This document shows positions 54,942 to 63,236 of a stretch of DNA of 64,000 bases, in pieces. The notes beneath the pieces were generated by a model. It was not told the origin of the DNA, searched no databases, and saw only the letters and a program-made list of their open reading frames with translations. Position 1 is the first letter of the stretch. The number at the start of each line of letters is the position of its first letter. Source of the stretch: JADLHS01 sp964561105 (GTDB lineage Bacteria; Verrucomicrobiota; Verrucomicrobiia; Limisphaerales; JADLHS01). Made by a program: the position numbers and the translations under genes. The stretch spans positions 1 to 64,000 of the forward strand of contig CAZLOH010000005.1 of the NCBI GenBank assembly GCA_964561105.1, given 5' to 3'.

Positions 54942-56413
54942 AGCCCCAGTTTCTTAAACCGAGTGTTCACTTCCTTGAAATGGAAATCCAGTGAGCAAAG
55001 CGCTTCGAGTTCACCTATCTTGAAATGTTTCGCCACGTCGGGCGTGGCTTTGAGTTGCTCCACGAAATCGGCGTCGTCGCGGCCGGCGTGTTTGACGGCC
55101 CAGGTTTGCATCGCGGCGTCCTGCACAAGTTTGTAGGCGGCTTCGCGGGTCAGACCTTTCTTGATGAGCGCCAACAGCACGGTCTGGCTGTTCCACATGC
55201 CGAGCGAGAGACCGAGGTTTTTCTTCATGTTCGCGGGATAAACGACGAGGCCGTCCATCAGGCGTGTGAGCAGGCCGAACATATAATCGAGCAGCGTGCA
55301 GGAGTCGGGGAAGATGATGCGCTCGACGCTGCTGTGGCTGATGTCGCGCTCGTGCCAGAGGGCGACGTTCTCCAGCGATGCCATCGCGTTGCCGCGCAAC
55401 ACGCGCGCGAGGCCGGTGAGCCGTTCCCAGGTGATGGGATTGCGCTTGTGCGGCATGGCGCTGGAACCCTTCTGACCCTTGGTGAACGGCTCTTCGGCTT
55501 CGAGCACTTCGGTGCGTTGCAGATGCCGGAACTCGACGGCCCAACGTTCGATGCTCGCGCCGACGAGCGCCATGGCGAGTTGAAACTCGGCGTGGATGTC
55601 GCGCTGCACGACTTGCGTGGCGATGGGCGCGGGCGAAATGCCGAGCTTCTTGCAAATGTAAGCCTCGACGCGCGGTGACAAATGCGCGCTCGTGCCGACG
55701 GCGCCGGAAATTTTCCCGACGGCCACGACGTCGCGCACGGCTTCAAGGCGACGCAGGGCGCGGGTGAATTCATCGTGCATCAACGCAAGCTTGAGGCCGA
55801 AGGTCGTGGGTTCGCCGTGGATGCCGTGACTGCGTCCCATGCACGGCGTGAACTTGTGTTCCCTGGCCCGGCGCGCGATGACCGGCAGCAACGCCTTCAC
55901 GTCGGCGATGAGGAGGTCCGCCGATTGCATCATCTGCACGGCATAACAGGTGTCGCCCACGTCGCTGCTCGTGAGGCCGAAATGAAACCAGCGGCTGGGG
56001 AGCACAGCCGCCTCGGCTGTGGCGGCGGACGCCTCGTCCACCGCACCGGGGCGCGCTATCGCGCCAGTTTCCGATGCGCGTTGGCGCGCGTCGTCCCCGA
56101 CCGCGAGGGCGCGGTCGGTCACACGCGGGGCGCGTGTGCTCCCCGCGTCAATCATTTCCGCGCAAGCGGTGGTGAACGCGATGACGTCGTGATTGAGCGT
56201 CTTCTCCAATTCGCGCTGGCGGGCGACGAGACCGGGCAGATCGGCGAACCATTTATCGCAACCGGCCTTGATCTTCTGGAAATCCTTAGCGGGCACGACG
56301 CCTTCCTTGACGAGCGCCTCGCTGGCGAGGAGTTCGATCTGCAACCAGATCCGGAGTTTGTTTTCGTCGGTCCAGATGGCCCGCATTTCGGGGCGCGAGT
56401 AGCGTGTAATCAT
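54938..56413 (-). CDS. purB: Adenylosuccinate lyase
   Basis: The protein has 491 aa from ATG 56413 (MITRYSRPEMRAIW is the family N-terminus; the ATG three codons upstream is less likely). It cleaves SAICAR and adenylosuccinate in purine synthesis. Family blocks: HDVIAFTTACAE, RWFHFGLTSSDVGDT, CMGRSHGIHGEPTTFGLK, KISGAVGTSAHLSP and the signature KGQKGSSAMPHKRNPI with the catalytic Ser loop. Between TTACAEMID and SRWFHFGLTSSD about 49 residues are inserted (about 91-139; GSTRAPRVTDRALAVGD...), made by a 148-bp palindromic repeat. In other PurB proteins these blocks are almost adjacent. All active-site blocks are intact, so the enzyme should work with the insert looped out. Confidence 0.96.
   Translation of the reverse strand: MITRYSRPEMRAIWTDENKLRIWLQIELLASEALVKEGVVPAKDFQKIKAGCDKWFADLPGLVARQRELEKTLNHDVIAFTTACAEMIDAGSTRAPRVTDRALAVGDDARQRASETGAIARPGAVDEASAATAEAAVLPSRWFHFGLTSSDVGDTCYAVQMMQSADLLIADVKALLPVIARRAREHKFTPCMGRSHGIHGEPTTFGLKLALMHDEFTRALRRLEAVRDVVAVGKISGAVGTSAHLSPRVEAYICKKLGISPAPIATQVVQRDIHAEFQLAMALVGASIERWAVEFRHLQRTEVLEAEEPFTKGQKGSSAMPHKRNPITWERLTGLARVLRGNAMASLENVALWHERDISHSSVERIIFPDSCTLLDYMFGLLTRLMDGLVVYPANMKKNLGLSLGMWNSQTVLLALIKKGLTREAAYKLVQDAAMQTWAVKHAGRDDADFVEQLKATPDVAKHFKIGELEALCSLDFHFKEVNTRFKKLGL
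55997..56146 (-). repeat. Composite palindromic repeat inserted in-frame in purB
   Basis: The insert is bounded by GGGGAGCACA (55997-56006) and its exact complement (56135-56144). Inside are perfect hairpins: CACAGCCG-CCT-CGGCTGTG (56003-56021), GGACG-CCT-CGTCC (56027-56039), GGCGCG-CTAT-CGCGCC (56050-56065), CCGACCGCG-AGGG-CGCGGTCGG (56097-56118) and ACACGCG-GGG-CGCGTGT (56121-56137). The 26 bases from 56121 equal 19982-20007 in thiC. The insert length adds whole codons and no stops. Confidence 0.88.
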
Positions 56414-56501
56414 GTGACTCAATTAAAAACGAAAAAGGTGAAATTAAAAAGGTGGAAGTGGGCTGGCTGGATGGTCTCGTGACCGATCCATGACCTTACA
56501 G

Positions 56502-57899
56502 CTAACGGGGCGCGTGGTCATTGGCGGTCAGCGCCACATAGACCAGGCCGACAGACGAGGCGTAGCGCGGATTAACTCGTTTTTGAAGGGCCGGATTGAT
56601 CCATTCCCAGGGAGCACCGGCTTCGCGATTCGCGCGCAGATGCGTGAGATAATCCGTCAGCAGACGGTCGGCAGCCTTATCATCCACGCGCCGAAGGGCG
56701 ACAATCAACCATCCGGTCGGCGTCGCCCAGAAGCCGCCGTTTTGATATTGTCCATTTGCGCAGATGGCTTGCTCCCAGTTTCCGCCGAATTCGTCCGTCG
56801 GTGGCAGATGCCGCACCTGGCCTTCGACCACGGTGGCGCCAGCTTCGTAAAGCGAGAGCAGGTGTCGCGCGACTTTGCGCTCGATTGCGCGGGGCAGGAT
56901 GCCGAGCCACACCGCGTAGGCGGCGGCCCACACATCGTCCTTCCGGCCGAGTTGTGTCGCCGAGAGCAGGCAACCGGTTGGCTGGCCATCGTATTCGCCG
57001 AGGTCGCGGTAGAATTGCGGCACGATGGCGCGCCGGATTTTGTCGGCCTCCGCCTGCAGGCGTTTCGCTTCGGAACGGTGGCCGCTGGCTTGCAGCAGGG
57101 CGGTGAGTTGTTTGGCCGCGCGCCAACGGAGCAGCGATGGCATCAAGCAAAATCCAGCCTTGCGAATCGTGTCGCAAAATCCCCAGTCCACGCGGGTGCG
57201 GCCTTCGGCGGCTTCACAAATCACCAGGCCGGTGTCGGGATCGGCGGCGACGGAATCAAAGGCTTTCACGGTCACGACGTCGAGGGGTTGTTCGCCCCAG
57301 CCGGTGGGCAGCGCAGTCTTGAGGAATTTCAGCGAACGCGTCAGCCGCCAGTGTTCGTGAACCATCTGAACAAAGAAGAAGGCGTCGTCGGCCGGCGGCA
57401 GAAAGCCAAAGTTGCCAGTGCCTTGTTCGGTGTAAGCGCCGGGAAACCAACACGCCTCGCCCGCCAGCGTGATGTGATCCGGAATGCTGTACGGCGGAAT
57501 GCGCAGGCGACCGAAGCGCAGTCCTGCCGGGCCGGGTTGCGTGGCGGCAATCACTCGAATCCAGCCTTCGATTTCGCCCGCGGAAATGAAGTCAGCCCCG
57601 AGCATCATGGCGGCATCGCGAATCCAGAATGCGGGATAATAGTTCTGCGTTCCACCAGGCAGGTGCAATGGATGGCCGGCGGTGTTCGACGGACCGCCGG
57701 GAATTTTTGCGCCGGGCGGCACGGCGGCACTGGCGAGGATGGCGGTGGCAACTTCGTGCAAGTAATCCAGCCTCGCCCGGGGATTTGCGTGGGAGTCAGT
57801 TGCGGCCAGTGACAGCCGGGGCAACCAGATCGGCACGGAGAGGCAGGCCAACTGTGAAATGAATTGTCGCCGGGTGGATGGTGAGGACGTGGAGATCAC
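56502..57899 (-). CDS. Exported six-hairpin glycosidase-like protein
   Basis: The protein has 465 aa from GTG 57899. The N-terminus STRRQFISQLACLSVPIW looks like a Tat signal. The body is an (alpha/alpha)6-barrel type: YYPAFWIRDAAMMLGADF, DDAFFFVQMVHEHWRLT, DWGFCDTIRKAGFCLM, AAYAVWLGILP and WATPTGWLIVALRRVD, as in amylo-alpha-1,6-glucosidase or trehalase-like families. Acidic residues of FWIRDA and of EWINP are candidates for catalysis. The substrate is unknown. Its start overlaps the end of the small membrane ORF (GTGA at 57896-57899). Confidence 0.72.
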   Translation of the reverse strand: MISTSSPSTRRQFISQLACLSVPIWLPRLSLAATDSHANPRARLDYLHEVATAILASAAVPPGAKIPGGPSNTAGHPLHLPGGTQNYYPAFWIRDAAMMLGADFISAGEIEGWIRVIAATQPGPAGLRFGRLRIPPYSIPDHITLAGEACWFPGAYTEQGTGNFGFLPPADDAFFFVQMVHEHWRLTRSLKFLKTALPTGWGEQPLDVVTVKAFDSVAADPDTGLVICEAAEGRTRVDWGFCDTIRKAGFCLMPSLLRWRAAKQLTALLQASGHRSEAKRLQAEADKIRRAIVPQFYRDLGEYDGQPTGCLLSATQLGRKDDVWAAAYAVWLGILPRAIERKVARHLLSLYEAGATVVEGQVRHLPPTDEFGGNWEQAICANGQYQNGGFWATPTGWLIVALRRVDDKAADRLLTDYLTHLRANREAGAPWEWINPALQKRVNPRYASSVGLVYVALTANDHAPR

Positions 57900-58153
57900 G
57901 GAATTGTGAGCGCGTTATGGTTGAGCAAGTTTGCCCAAGCCGAGCCAAGTGAAGACACCAATAACGGCAACGGCTGTGACACGTTGAACCAGAATCCGCC
58001 CGGGTCCTCCGTTCGACTGTAAATGCGATGAAAGCCCTGGTGAGAAAGGCATCGTCCGCTCAACACTTCGATTATTACCAGGGCGATGAATGGCCCGGCT
58101 ATGATGCCAAACAAGGTCAGGTGAACATTCTCCGGAGTGATGCTGCCACGCAT
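57896..58153 (-). CDS. Small membrane protein, possibly frameshifted near its second transmembrane helix
   Basis: The frame from ATG 58153 gives 85 aa: a first hydrophobic helix (LTLFGIIAGPFIALVIIEVL), then HRIYSRTEDPGGFWF. After this the frame continues as a poorly hydrophobic tail to 57896, while the next frame carries a convincing helix (VTAVAVIGVFTWLGLGKL) ending at a TAA at 57915-57917. Two-helix proteins with an RxxxPxxFW turn are common in Proteobacteria and Verrucomicrobia, so the original gene probably ended in the second frame. Alternatively the GTGA overlap with the glycosidase gene supports the frame as annotated. Function is not known. Confidence 0.55.
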   Translation of the reverse strand: MRGSITPENVHLTLFGIIAGPFIALVIIEVLSGRCLSHQGFHRIYSRTEDPGGFWFNVSQPLPLLVSSLGSAWANLLNHNALTIP

Positions 58154-58290
58154 CTTGAAATTGTCTCCGGTCTGATAGGGGTTTCAAGACTGGAAAATCC
58201 AAACCTGTCGTCATGAGTGCAGCTCACATGATTGCAGCGTACCGGATTGGAGAGCGCGCGTTGAACCTCGCGCGGTGGCGCGCTCGAGTG

Positions 58291-58341
58291 CGGTGGACGA
58301 GGACGTCCACCGCCGCACGCGAAGGCACGTGCGCTCCCCGC
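58291..58341 (-). repeat. Double-hairpin repeat (intergenic copy)
   Basis: CGGTGGACG-AGGA-CGTCCACCG (58291-58312, perfect) is followed after two bases by GCACGCG...GTGCGCTCCCCGC (58315-58341). The order, spacing and GCTCCCCGC end equal those of the copies in thiC (19958-20007) and purB (56097-56146), though stem sequences differ. It lies in the 272-bp gap between the small membrane gene and the PilT-like gene; a GCG-rich palindrome also lies near 58268-58285. Confidence 0.85.
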
Positions 58342-58425
58342 GGCAACAAACTGGTGCGCCTCATCGGCTTCGCCATCGCGTTCCTCTGATTGGGTGCATG
58401 AGCAGGCAGACGGAGGGGCGGTGGA

Positions 58426-59619
58426 TCAAGTCAGCCGCTTGATTACTTCCTCCATCCCGCCCTTGACCGGCTCGATCTCGATGCGGCCGCCGGGAGGCTT
58501 TGTTGCGGGCGTTGGCAAACCGATGCTGGACGGAAGTTTTGTTGGTTTCTGGCCGAGAGCAGGCGACGGCGGTGCGGCGGAGCCGGCAGCGACCTCTTCG
58601 CGGTCGGGCGCTTCGTCGTCGGCATTGGGCCGATGCCATTGCGTGCGCTTGTTCAACCAGTTTTGATAACGGTCAAAGCTCCACATGCCGTGGTCCGCGC
58701 CGGTCTCGAGGGCCTGGGGAATTTTGAAGAAATCCCGATTGCGAATGAACGCCTTCACCGAATTGGTGGAGCGAAGGATCTCACATTCAGGCACGCGGAG
58801 ATTGAGGTCGGAGCGAAAGCGCAGGCGTTGGCAAACGACCGCGACCAGGGAATCAGCGAGTTGCGCCGCCACGTTGTTTTGAATCTCGGCGGGGAACGCG
58901 AGCACGATCCGCTGCAACGCCTCGGCGCACGTGCCCGAGTGAACGGTCGCGATCACCAGATGCCCGGTCTCGGCGGCATTGAGCGTGAGCCGCATGGTTT
59001 CCGGCTCGCGCATTTCACCGACCATGACCACGTCCGGGTCTTCGCGCAAGGCGTCCAGCAATCCTTGCTCGAAGGACGGCGTGTCGCGCCCCACTTCCCG
59101 CTGGCGGATGAGGGCGCGGCGGGCGCGGAAGATGTATTCGATGGGGCTTTCGAGCGTCAGGATGTGACGCGGTTCGGCGAGATTGATCTCGTGGATCAAG
59201 GCGGCCATCGTAGAAGACTTGCCGCTGCCGGTCGGGCCGCTGACCAAAATTAATCCCTGCGTGGCCGACGCCAGCTTCTTCAAATCCGGGTGCAGGTTGA
59301 GCCGTTCGATGGTGGCTTGAAAACTCGCGAGCAGCCGGATGACGAAGCCGATCCCGTGCGAGGTGTGGAGGACATTGACCCGGCAACGAACGCCGCCAAA
59401 GGTGCGGGAGAAATCAGCCGAGCGACGTTCGAGAAAGTGCGGCCACGCGTCGTCGCCGATCAACTCGCGCGCAAACTCGAGCAGGGTCGCGCCCGACACC
59501 GGCTCACCCAGCGTGTGCAGCGCACCGCGGACGCGCATGGCGGCGGGCCGGCCGGGTTCGAGGTGGAGGTCGCTGGCGCTCTGCTCGTTGGCGGCCAAAA
59601 TCAAAGAATCTAACGTCAT
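58426..59619 (-). CDS. PilT-like secretion/twitching ATPase
   Basis: The protein has 397 aa from ATG 59619. Motifs in order: SDLHLEPGRPAAMRVRG (N-terminal PilT domain), Walker A SGPTGSGKSS, Asp box LESPIEYIF, Walker B DPDVVMVGEMREPETM and His box TGHLVIATVHS. The GEMREPET form fits the PilT (retraction) rather than the PilB branch. The last 60 residues are a Pro/Ala-rich extension (AAPPSPALGQKPTKL...) not usual for PilT. No pilin or other pilus genes are present in the window. It powers pilus retraction or a related machine at the inner membrane. Confidence 0.9.
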   Translation of the reverse strand: MTLDSLILAANEQSASDLHLEPGRPAAMRVRGALHTLGEPVSGATLLEFARELIGDDAWPHFLERRSADFSRTFGGVRCRVNVLHTSHGIGFVIRLLASFQATIERLNLHPDLKKLASATQGLILVSGPTGSGKSSTMAALIHEINLAEPRHILTLESPIEYIFRARRALIRQREVGRDTPSFEQGLLDALREDPDVVMVGEMREPETMRLTLNAAETGHLVIATVHSGTCAEALQRIVLAFPAEIQNNVAAQLADSLVAVVCQRLRFRSDLNLRVPECEILRSTNSVKAFIRNRDFFKIPQALETGADHGMWSFDRYQNWLNKRTQWHRPNADDEAPDREEVAAGSAAPPSPALGQKPTKLPSSIGLPTPATKPPGGRIEIEPVKGGMEEVIKRLT

Positions 59620-59838
59620 AATACGATGCCGGATGCGGTTTTCTTCCGGGCGTGGCGCCGGCAAAAGTTGCGCGCGCCCGCGTGCGATCAAGCCACCTGA
59701 TCAGCAAACCCGGGTCGGGTTTGACCGAACGGCTTCAGCATAGTCAACTTCAACCAAGCTTGTCGAATCGTTCTGACGGTGTGAGTCAGCGTTTGGCGCA
59801 TCTCGGTTTATTGCGAAGTGCGCCACCTTCGAACGGCA

Positions 59839-59921
59839 GAACATCCCGCCCGTCCGATTCCGTCCGCTCGGCGCGGCCGGGCTGGCCGCAGCGCGACCAG
59901 CGCCACCTGCCAGAAACCGAG
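59839..59921 (-). repeat. 83-bp dispersed intergenic repeat (copy 2, inverted)
   Basis: The reverse complement matches 44732-44814 at 72 of 83 positions without gaps. It lies in the 310-bp gap between the PilT-like gene and the DMT transporter gene, ending 9 bp from the transporter stop. The rest of the gap (59620-59838) should hold the PilT promoter; no gene is seen there. Being right after a stop codon in both places suggests a role in transcript ends or simply tolerance of insertion. Confidence 0.85.
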
Positions 59922-59929
59922 AGCACTCG

Positions 59930-60895
59930 TCAGCGTTTTTGCAGCAGCACATTGGCCACGGTGATGAGGCCGCCGCCGAGGAGCAGCCGGGTGGTGAGGG
60001 TTTCGTTCGCGTAACCGAGGCTCGCCCACAACGAGAGCCACGCGGGGAGGAACAGGGACAGCGCGCTGGCAAACACGGGTTCGGCGCAATAGATCAATCC
60101 GGCTTCGGTGGCGGTCACATGCGGTTGCCAGCGGTTCATCAGCAGATAGCCGCCCAGCGTGCAGATGACGACCAGCAGCGCGAGAAAGCCGCACGCGGCG
60201 GGTGAGGCGTAAGCGCGCAGACTCGTCGTCGCGTCGGGCGTAGTCAGGACGACCAGCGGCAGGCAGCAGACTGCCATCGCCAGGAACATGACCACGGAGA
60301 ACCGGATCGGATCGTTGGCGGAATAGCGCGGGCGTTCGAGCCAGAGGATTTGTCCGGCGAACAACACGGAGCCGATGAGGGTTTCGGTTTCACCGCGCCC
60401 GAGTTTGAGCGCGCGAAAGTCCAGTCCCGCCAGAATGGCGAGGCCCAGGACGGCCAACGCGACGCAGCCCACGACTTTCCGTGCCGGCCAGCGCCGATGC
60501 ACCAAGGCGAGCCAGAGCGGAATGATCACGCAGTAACATTGGGTGAGAAACGCCGAGGTGGAAGCCGCCGTGTAGGTCAAACCATCCATTTGAAAGAGAA
60601 TGCCCCCAACGCCGAACACGGCGAGGCCAAGACCTTGTTCGAGCTCGAGCCGGGTCAGGCGCGGCAACTTGCGGATCGCAAACAGCCCCAGAATCAACGC
60701 CGCCGCGCCGAAGCGATACAACACGCCGACGGCGGTGAAGAACCAACTGTTCACGCCGGGCAGGAGTTTTTGCTGTTCCAACGCGAGCGCCTTCATCACG
60801 GGAAAGCTCAAGCCCCAGCAGGCCGTGGAGAGGAGCAGCATGCCCACAGCGCGCTTGTGGCGCGATGCTTCCACGATGTTCCCGGATTCGATCAC
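59930..60895 (-). CDS. EamA/DMT-superfamily transporter
   Basis: The protein has 321 aa with ten predicted membrane helices in two EamA halves. Typical blocks are LLLSTACWGLSFPVMKALAL in helix 1, FQMDGLTYTAASTSAFLTQCYCVIIPLW in the first half and ATEAGLIYCAEPVFASALSLFLP in the second. It probably exports or imports a small metabolite; substrates cannot be predicted. It starts 6 bp after the Agl23-like gene, as the last gene of the four-gene cluster. Confidence 0.92.
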   Translation of the reverse strand: MIESGNIVEASRHKRAVGMLLLSTACWGLSFPVMKALALEQQKLLPGVNSWFFTAVGVLYRFGAAALILGLFAIRKLPRLTRLELEQGLGLAVFGVGGILFQMDGLTYTAASTSAFLTQCYCVIIPLWLALVHRRWPARKVVGCVALAVLGLAILAGLDFRALKLGRGETETLIGSVLFAGQILWLERPRYSANDPIRFSVVMFLAMAVCCLPLVVLTTPDATTSLRAYASPAACGFLALLVVICTLGGYLLMNRWQPHVTATEAGLIYCAEPVFASALSLFLPAWLSLWASLGYANETLTTRLLLGGGLITVANVLLQKR

Positions 60896-60901
60896 GGCCG
60901 C

Positions 60902-62491
60902 TCAGTCGCGATCAGGCGGCAAGGTGGCGACGAATTTTTCCCACAAGCCGCGCTCGACATAGAGTTCCAGGAACACATTCGGTCGCAACTCATAGATTCC
61001 GGTCATGATGTAGGCCTTGCCGGACCGGTCGTCGAGTCGGGCGTCCAGGCTGGCCGACGCGAGAATGATCGGCGCGTATGGTTCAGGCGGCAGTTGGTCG
61101 TACCAGCCGATGTGTTTGAACGCGCGCAGATACCAAGGCAACGGCCAATAGCTTTCCGGAGCAATGACTTTGACGACGGTGTCCAGACCATCCGGTGCGA
61201 CGTGGGCGAGGGCATGGACCCGCGCGACCAGCTCGCGCGCACCGTGAGTCGTCTGTGCATAGACGTAGGGATTGCGGAGGTCGGTGGCGAAGGATTGCGA
61301 CAGCAGCCAGGCCTGCGCGGTCAGGTGCAGCACGCCCACGCCAAGGAGTGCGCCGAGAAGAATCCGGGTCACACGCGTGTGGCACAGTTTCAGCAACGCA
61401 GCCGCGCCGATACCCGCCAGCAGGATGGCCCCGAGCCAGAAGTTGAGCAGACACCAGGGCGTCTTGTAGGCGATGAACGTGTAGAGCACAGTGAGCGTGC
61501 CGGTGTAAAACACCAGAAAGCGCGCCAGCCCCGGCCGGGTGACGAGATTGACATTGCTGCAAAAAGCCGCGCCCGCGCCGACCAGCGCGAGCAAGGCGAT
61601 CAGGGCTTCGCTCCAGACCGGACTTTTCGTCGGATGAAACCAGAGCAAGCGCTCGAAATAAAAATTCCACGGATGGATGTGCGGCGAGGCGCCGCGTGCG
61701 CGGTTCATCCAGGGCAGGTAGGTGCTGATGGAATCCAACAACCCCGCTCCGTGCGTAAAGAAGGAACTGAAAAACAACAACCAAACCAGACCGCCGGCTC
61801 CCAAAGCGATGCCCACATGTCGGGCCGCCGGCGTCCAGCGGGTGCGAGCGGCACGCTGCGGCGCGGAGTCGGGCGCGGGACGGATCCGGCGATCGCGCCA
61901 TTGGTTCCAAATCCGGGTGGCCAGGAGCGCGACAAACAATGCGACCACGGAAAGGACAAAAGTTTCCTTGGTGGCCCACATCAAACCGAGGGCGACGCCA
62001 ACGAGGGCTGCCCAGCCTGGTTTGCGGGAGCGCGAGTAGCGCCAGCCTGCCGCCAGCGCGAGCAGGCTGAAAAAGACCAGCAACATTTCATGGATGAAAT
62101 ACCGGCTGTAAAAAACCATCGCGGGAGAAACCGCCAGGAATATGGCGGCCCACGCGGTGGCGGCGCGGCCCAGGCCATCGCGCAGCAACAGGAGCAGGAG
62201 AATCAGCCCCGCCCCGAAGGCAACCGTCACAACGCGAAACGTGCCGTCGGTGAGGTCGGCGGCGGTTTTCGCCGGGCTGAACCAGAGAACGGGCAGCGAG
62301 AAGTAATAGAGCGTCGGCCCGTGATATTCGTGCGGGTCGTACTGGTAGTCGCCCTTTTCCCAAAGGGCGGCCAGTTTGGTGGCGTTGACGCCCTCGTCGT
62401 TGTGGAGGGGGCGAATTCCGAGATGCGGACAGCGCAGGGCGAGGGCGGCGGCAAGCGCCAGCAGCAACGCCAAGCCGCTCCACCGGTTCAT
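60902..62491 (-). CDS. Agl23/GT39-like membrane protein (TIGR03663 family)
   Basis: The protein has 529 aa with about 11-12 membrane helices. The N-terminal periplasmic motif LHNDEGVNATKLAAL and then YHGPTLYYFSLPVLW match the TIGR03663 family, related to GT39/ArnT-like lipid-linked sugar transferases (DE pair as catalytic residue). ATKETF and FIAYKTPWCLLNFWLG are further family blocks. It likely transfers a sugar from a polyprenyl donor on the outer face of the inner membrane. It overlaps the discoidin gene stop by 4 bp. Confidence 0.88.
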   Translation of the reverse strand: MNRWSGLALLLALAAALALRCPHLGIRPLHNDEGVNATKLAALWEKGDYQYDPHEYHGPTLYYFSLPVLWFSPAKTAADLTDGTFRVVTVAFGAGLILLLLLLRDGLGRAATAWAAIFLAVSPAMVFYSRYFIHEMLLVFFSLLALAAGWRYSRSRKPGWAALVGVALGLMWATKETFVLSVVALFVALLATRIWNQWRDRRIRPAPDSAPQRAARTRWTPAARHVGIALGAGGLVWLLFFSSFFTHGAGLLDSISTYLPWMNRARGASPHIHPWNFYFERLLWFHPTKSPVWSEALIALLALVGAGAAFCSNVNLVTRPGLARFLVFYTGTLTVLYTFIAYKTPWCLLNFWLGAILLAGIGAAALLKLCHTRVTRILLGALLGVGVLHLTAQAWLLSQSFATDLRNPYVYAQTTHGARELVARVHALAHVAPDGLDTVVKVIAPESYWPLPWYLRAFKHIGWYDQLPPEPYAPIILASASLDARLDDRSGKAYIMTGIYELRPNVFLELYVERGLWEKFVATLPPDRD

Positions 62492-63174
62492 TTGTTCGGC
62501 ACGGCGTACACCTCGATCTCCTGCCAGCAGTTCAGCGCGCTCGAAGTGCTGCCTTTGGTGTAACCACGCACGTAGCGGGCCTTCGTGCCTTTGCCGTCAA
62601 TCACCCGGCCGAACTGCCGCTCGAAGTATTCGCGATCCGTGCCGACACCGAGACCGGAGGAATTGTCGGTATCATTGTTGTAGAGCGTGGTCACGCCGGT
62701 CTTGAAGTCGGGGTCGTTGGACACTTGTACGACCACATCGTGAATGATCTGGATGTAACGGTGATCGTGCCAGATGGCGATGGCTTCGATGGTGTAAGGC
62801 TCGCCCAGGTCCACCTGCACCCACTGCACACCTTTCTTCATTTCGACCGTGTCGTAATCGAAGGCTTCCTTCTTGCCGTCGGTGATCTGGCTCAAGTCGC
62901 CGGTGAACGGCTTGACGCTGCTGGTGACCGGTTTGCCGGCCGCGACATTCACCGTGCCGGGGGCGACCATGAACGCGGGACCGGGTTTGTCGGAATTGGG
63001 TTCAATGTTCGGGCCGGTGGGCAGTTGTTCCGGCGTGCCCTTGAGCGTGGGGGACGGGAGCTTCAACTGCAACGGCACCTTGTCGGCGGCCACGGCATTG
63101 AGGGGCGAAAAGGTGGTCAGCACGCCCACGGCGGCTCCGGTGAGGACAATGTTCAGAGTGGAAATTGCTTTCAT
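62488..63174 (-). CDS. Exported discoidin (F5/8 type C)-domain protein
   Basis: The protein has 228 aa from ATG 63174. A signal peptide (LNIVLTGAAVGVLTTFSPLNAVA) is followed by a discoidin domain: VNVAAGKPVTSSV, ITDGKKEAFDYDTVEMKKGVQWVQVDLGEPYTIEAIAIWHD, and the closing ARYVRGYTKGSTSSALNCWQEIEVYA. It probably binds carbohydrate in the periplasm or outside. Coupling to the Agl23-like gene (ATGA 62488-62491) hints that it may bind the glycan made or moved there; that is inference. Confidence 0.88.
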   Translation of the reverse strand: MKAISTLNIVLTGAAVGVLTTFSPLNAVAADKVPLQLKLPSPTLKGTPEQLPTGPNIEPNSDKPGPAFMVAPGTVNVAAGKPVTSSVKPFTGDLSQITDGKKEAFDYDTVEMKKGVQWVQVDLGEPYTIEAIAIWHDHRYIQIIHDVVVQVSNDPDFKTGVTTLYNNDTDNSSGLGVGTDREYFERQFGRVIDGKGTKARYVRGYTKGSTSSALNCWQEIEVYAVPNK

Positions 63175-63236
63175 GTTCAATTTTTCGTTTATCGGTGCGG
63201 CAGGATACCAAACCTCGGGTCGGGTTCACAACCAAT

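Noticed and set aside
61683..61697. GCGGCG-AGG-CGCCGC hairpin in the Agl23-like gene as another member of the AGG-loop family
   Set aside because: The stem is short, it has no second hairpin or GCTCCCCGC end, and such GC-rich palindromes are expected by chance here.
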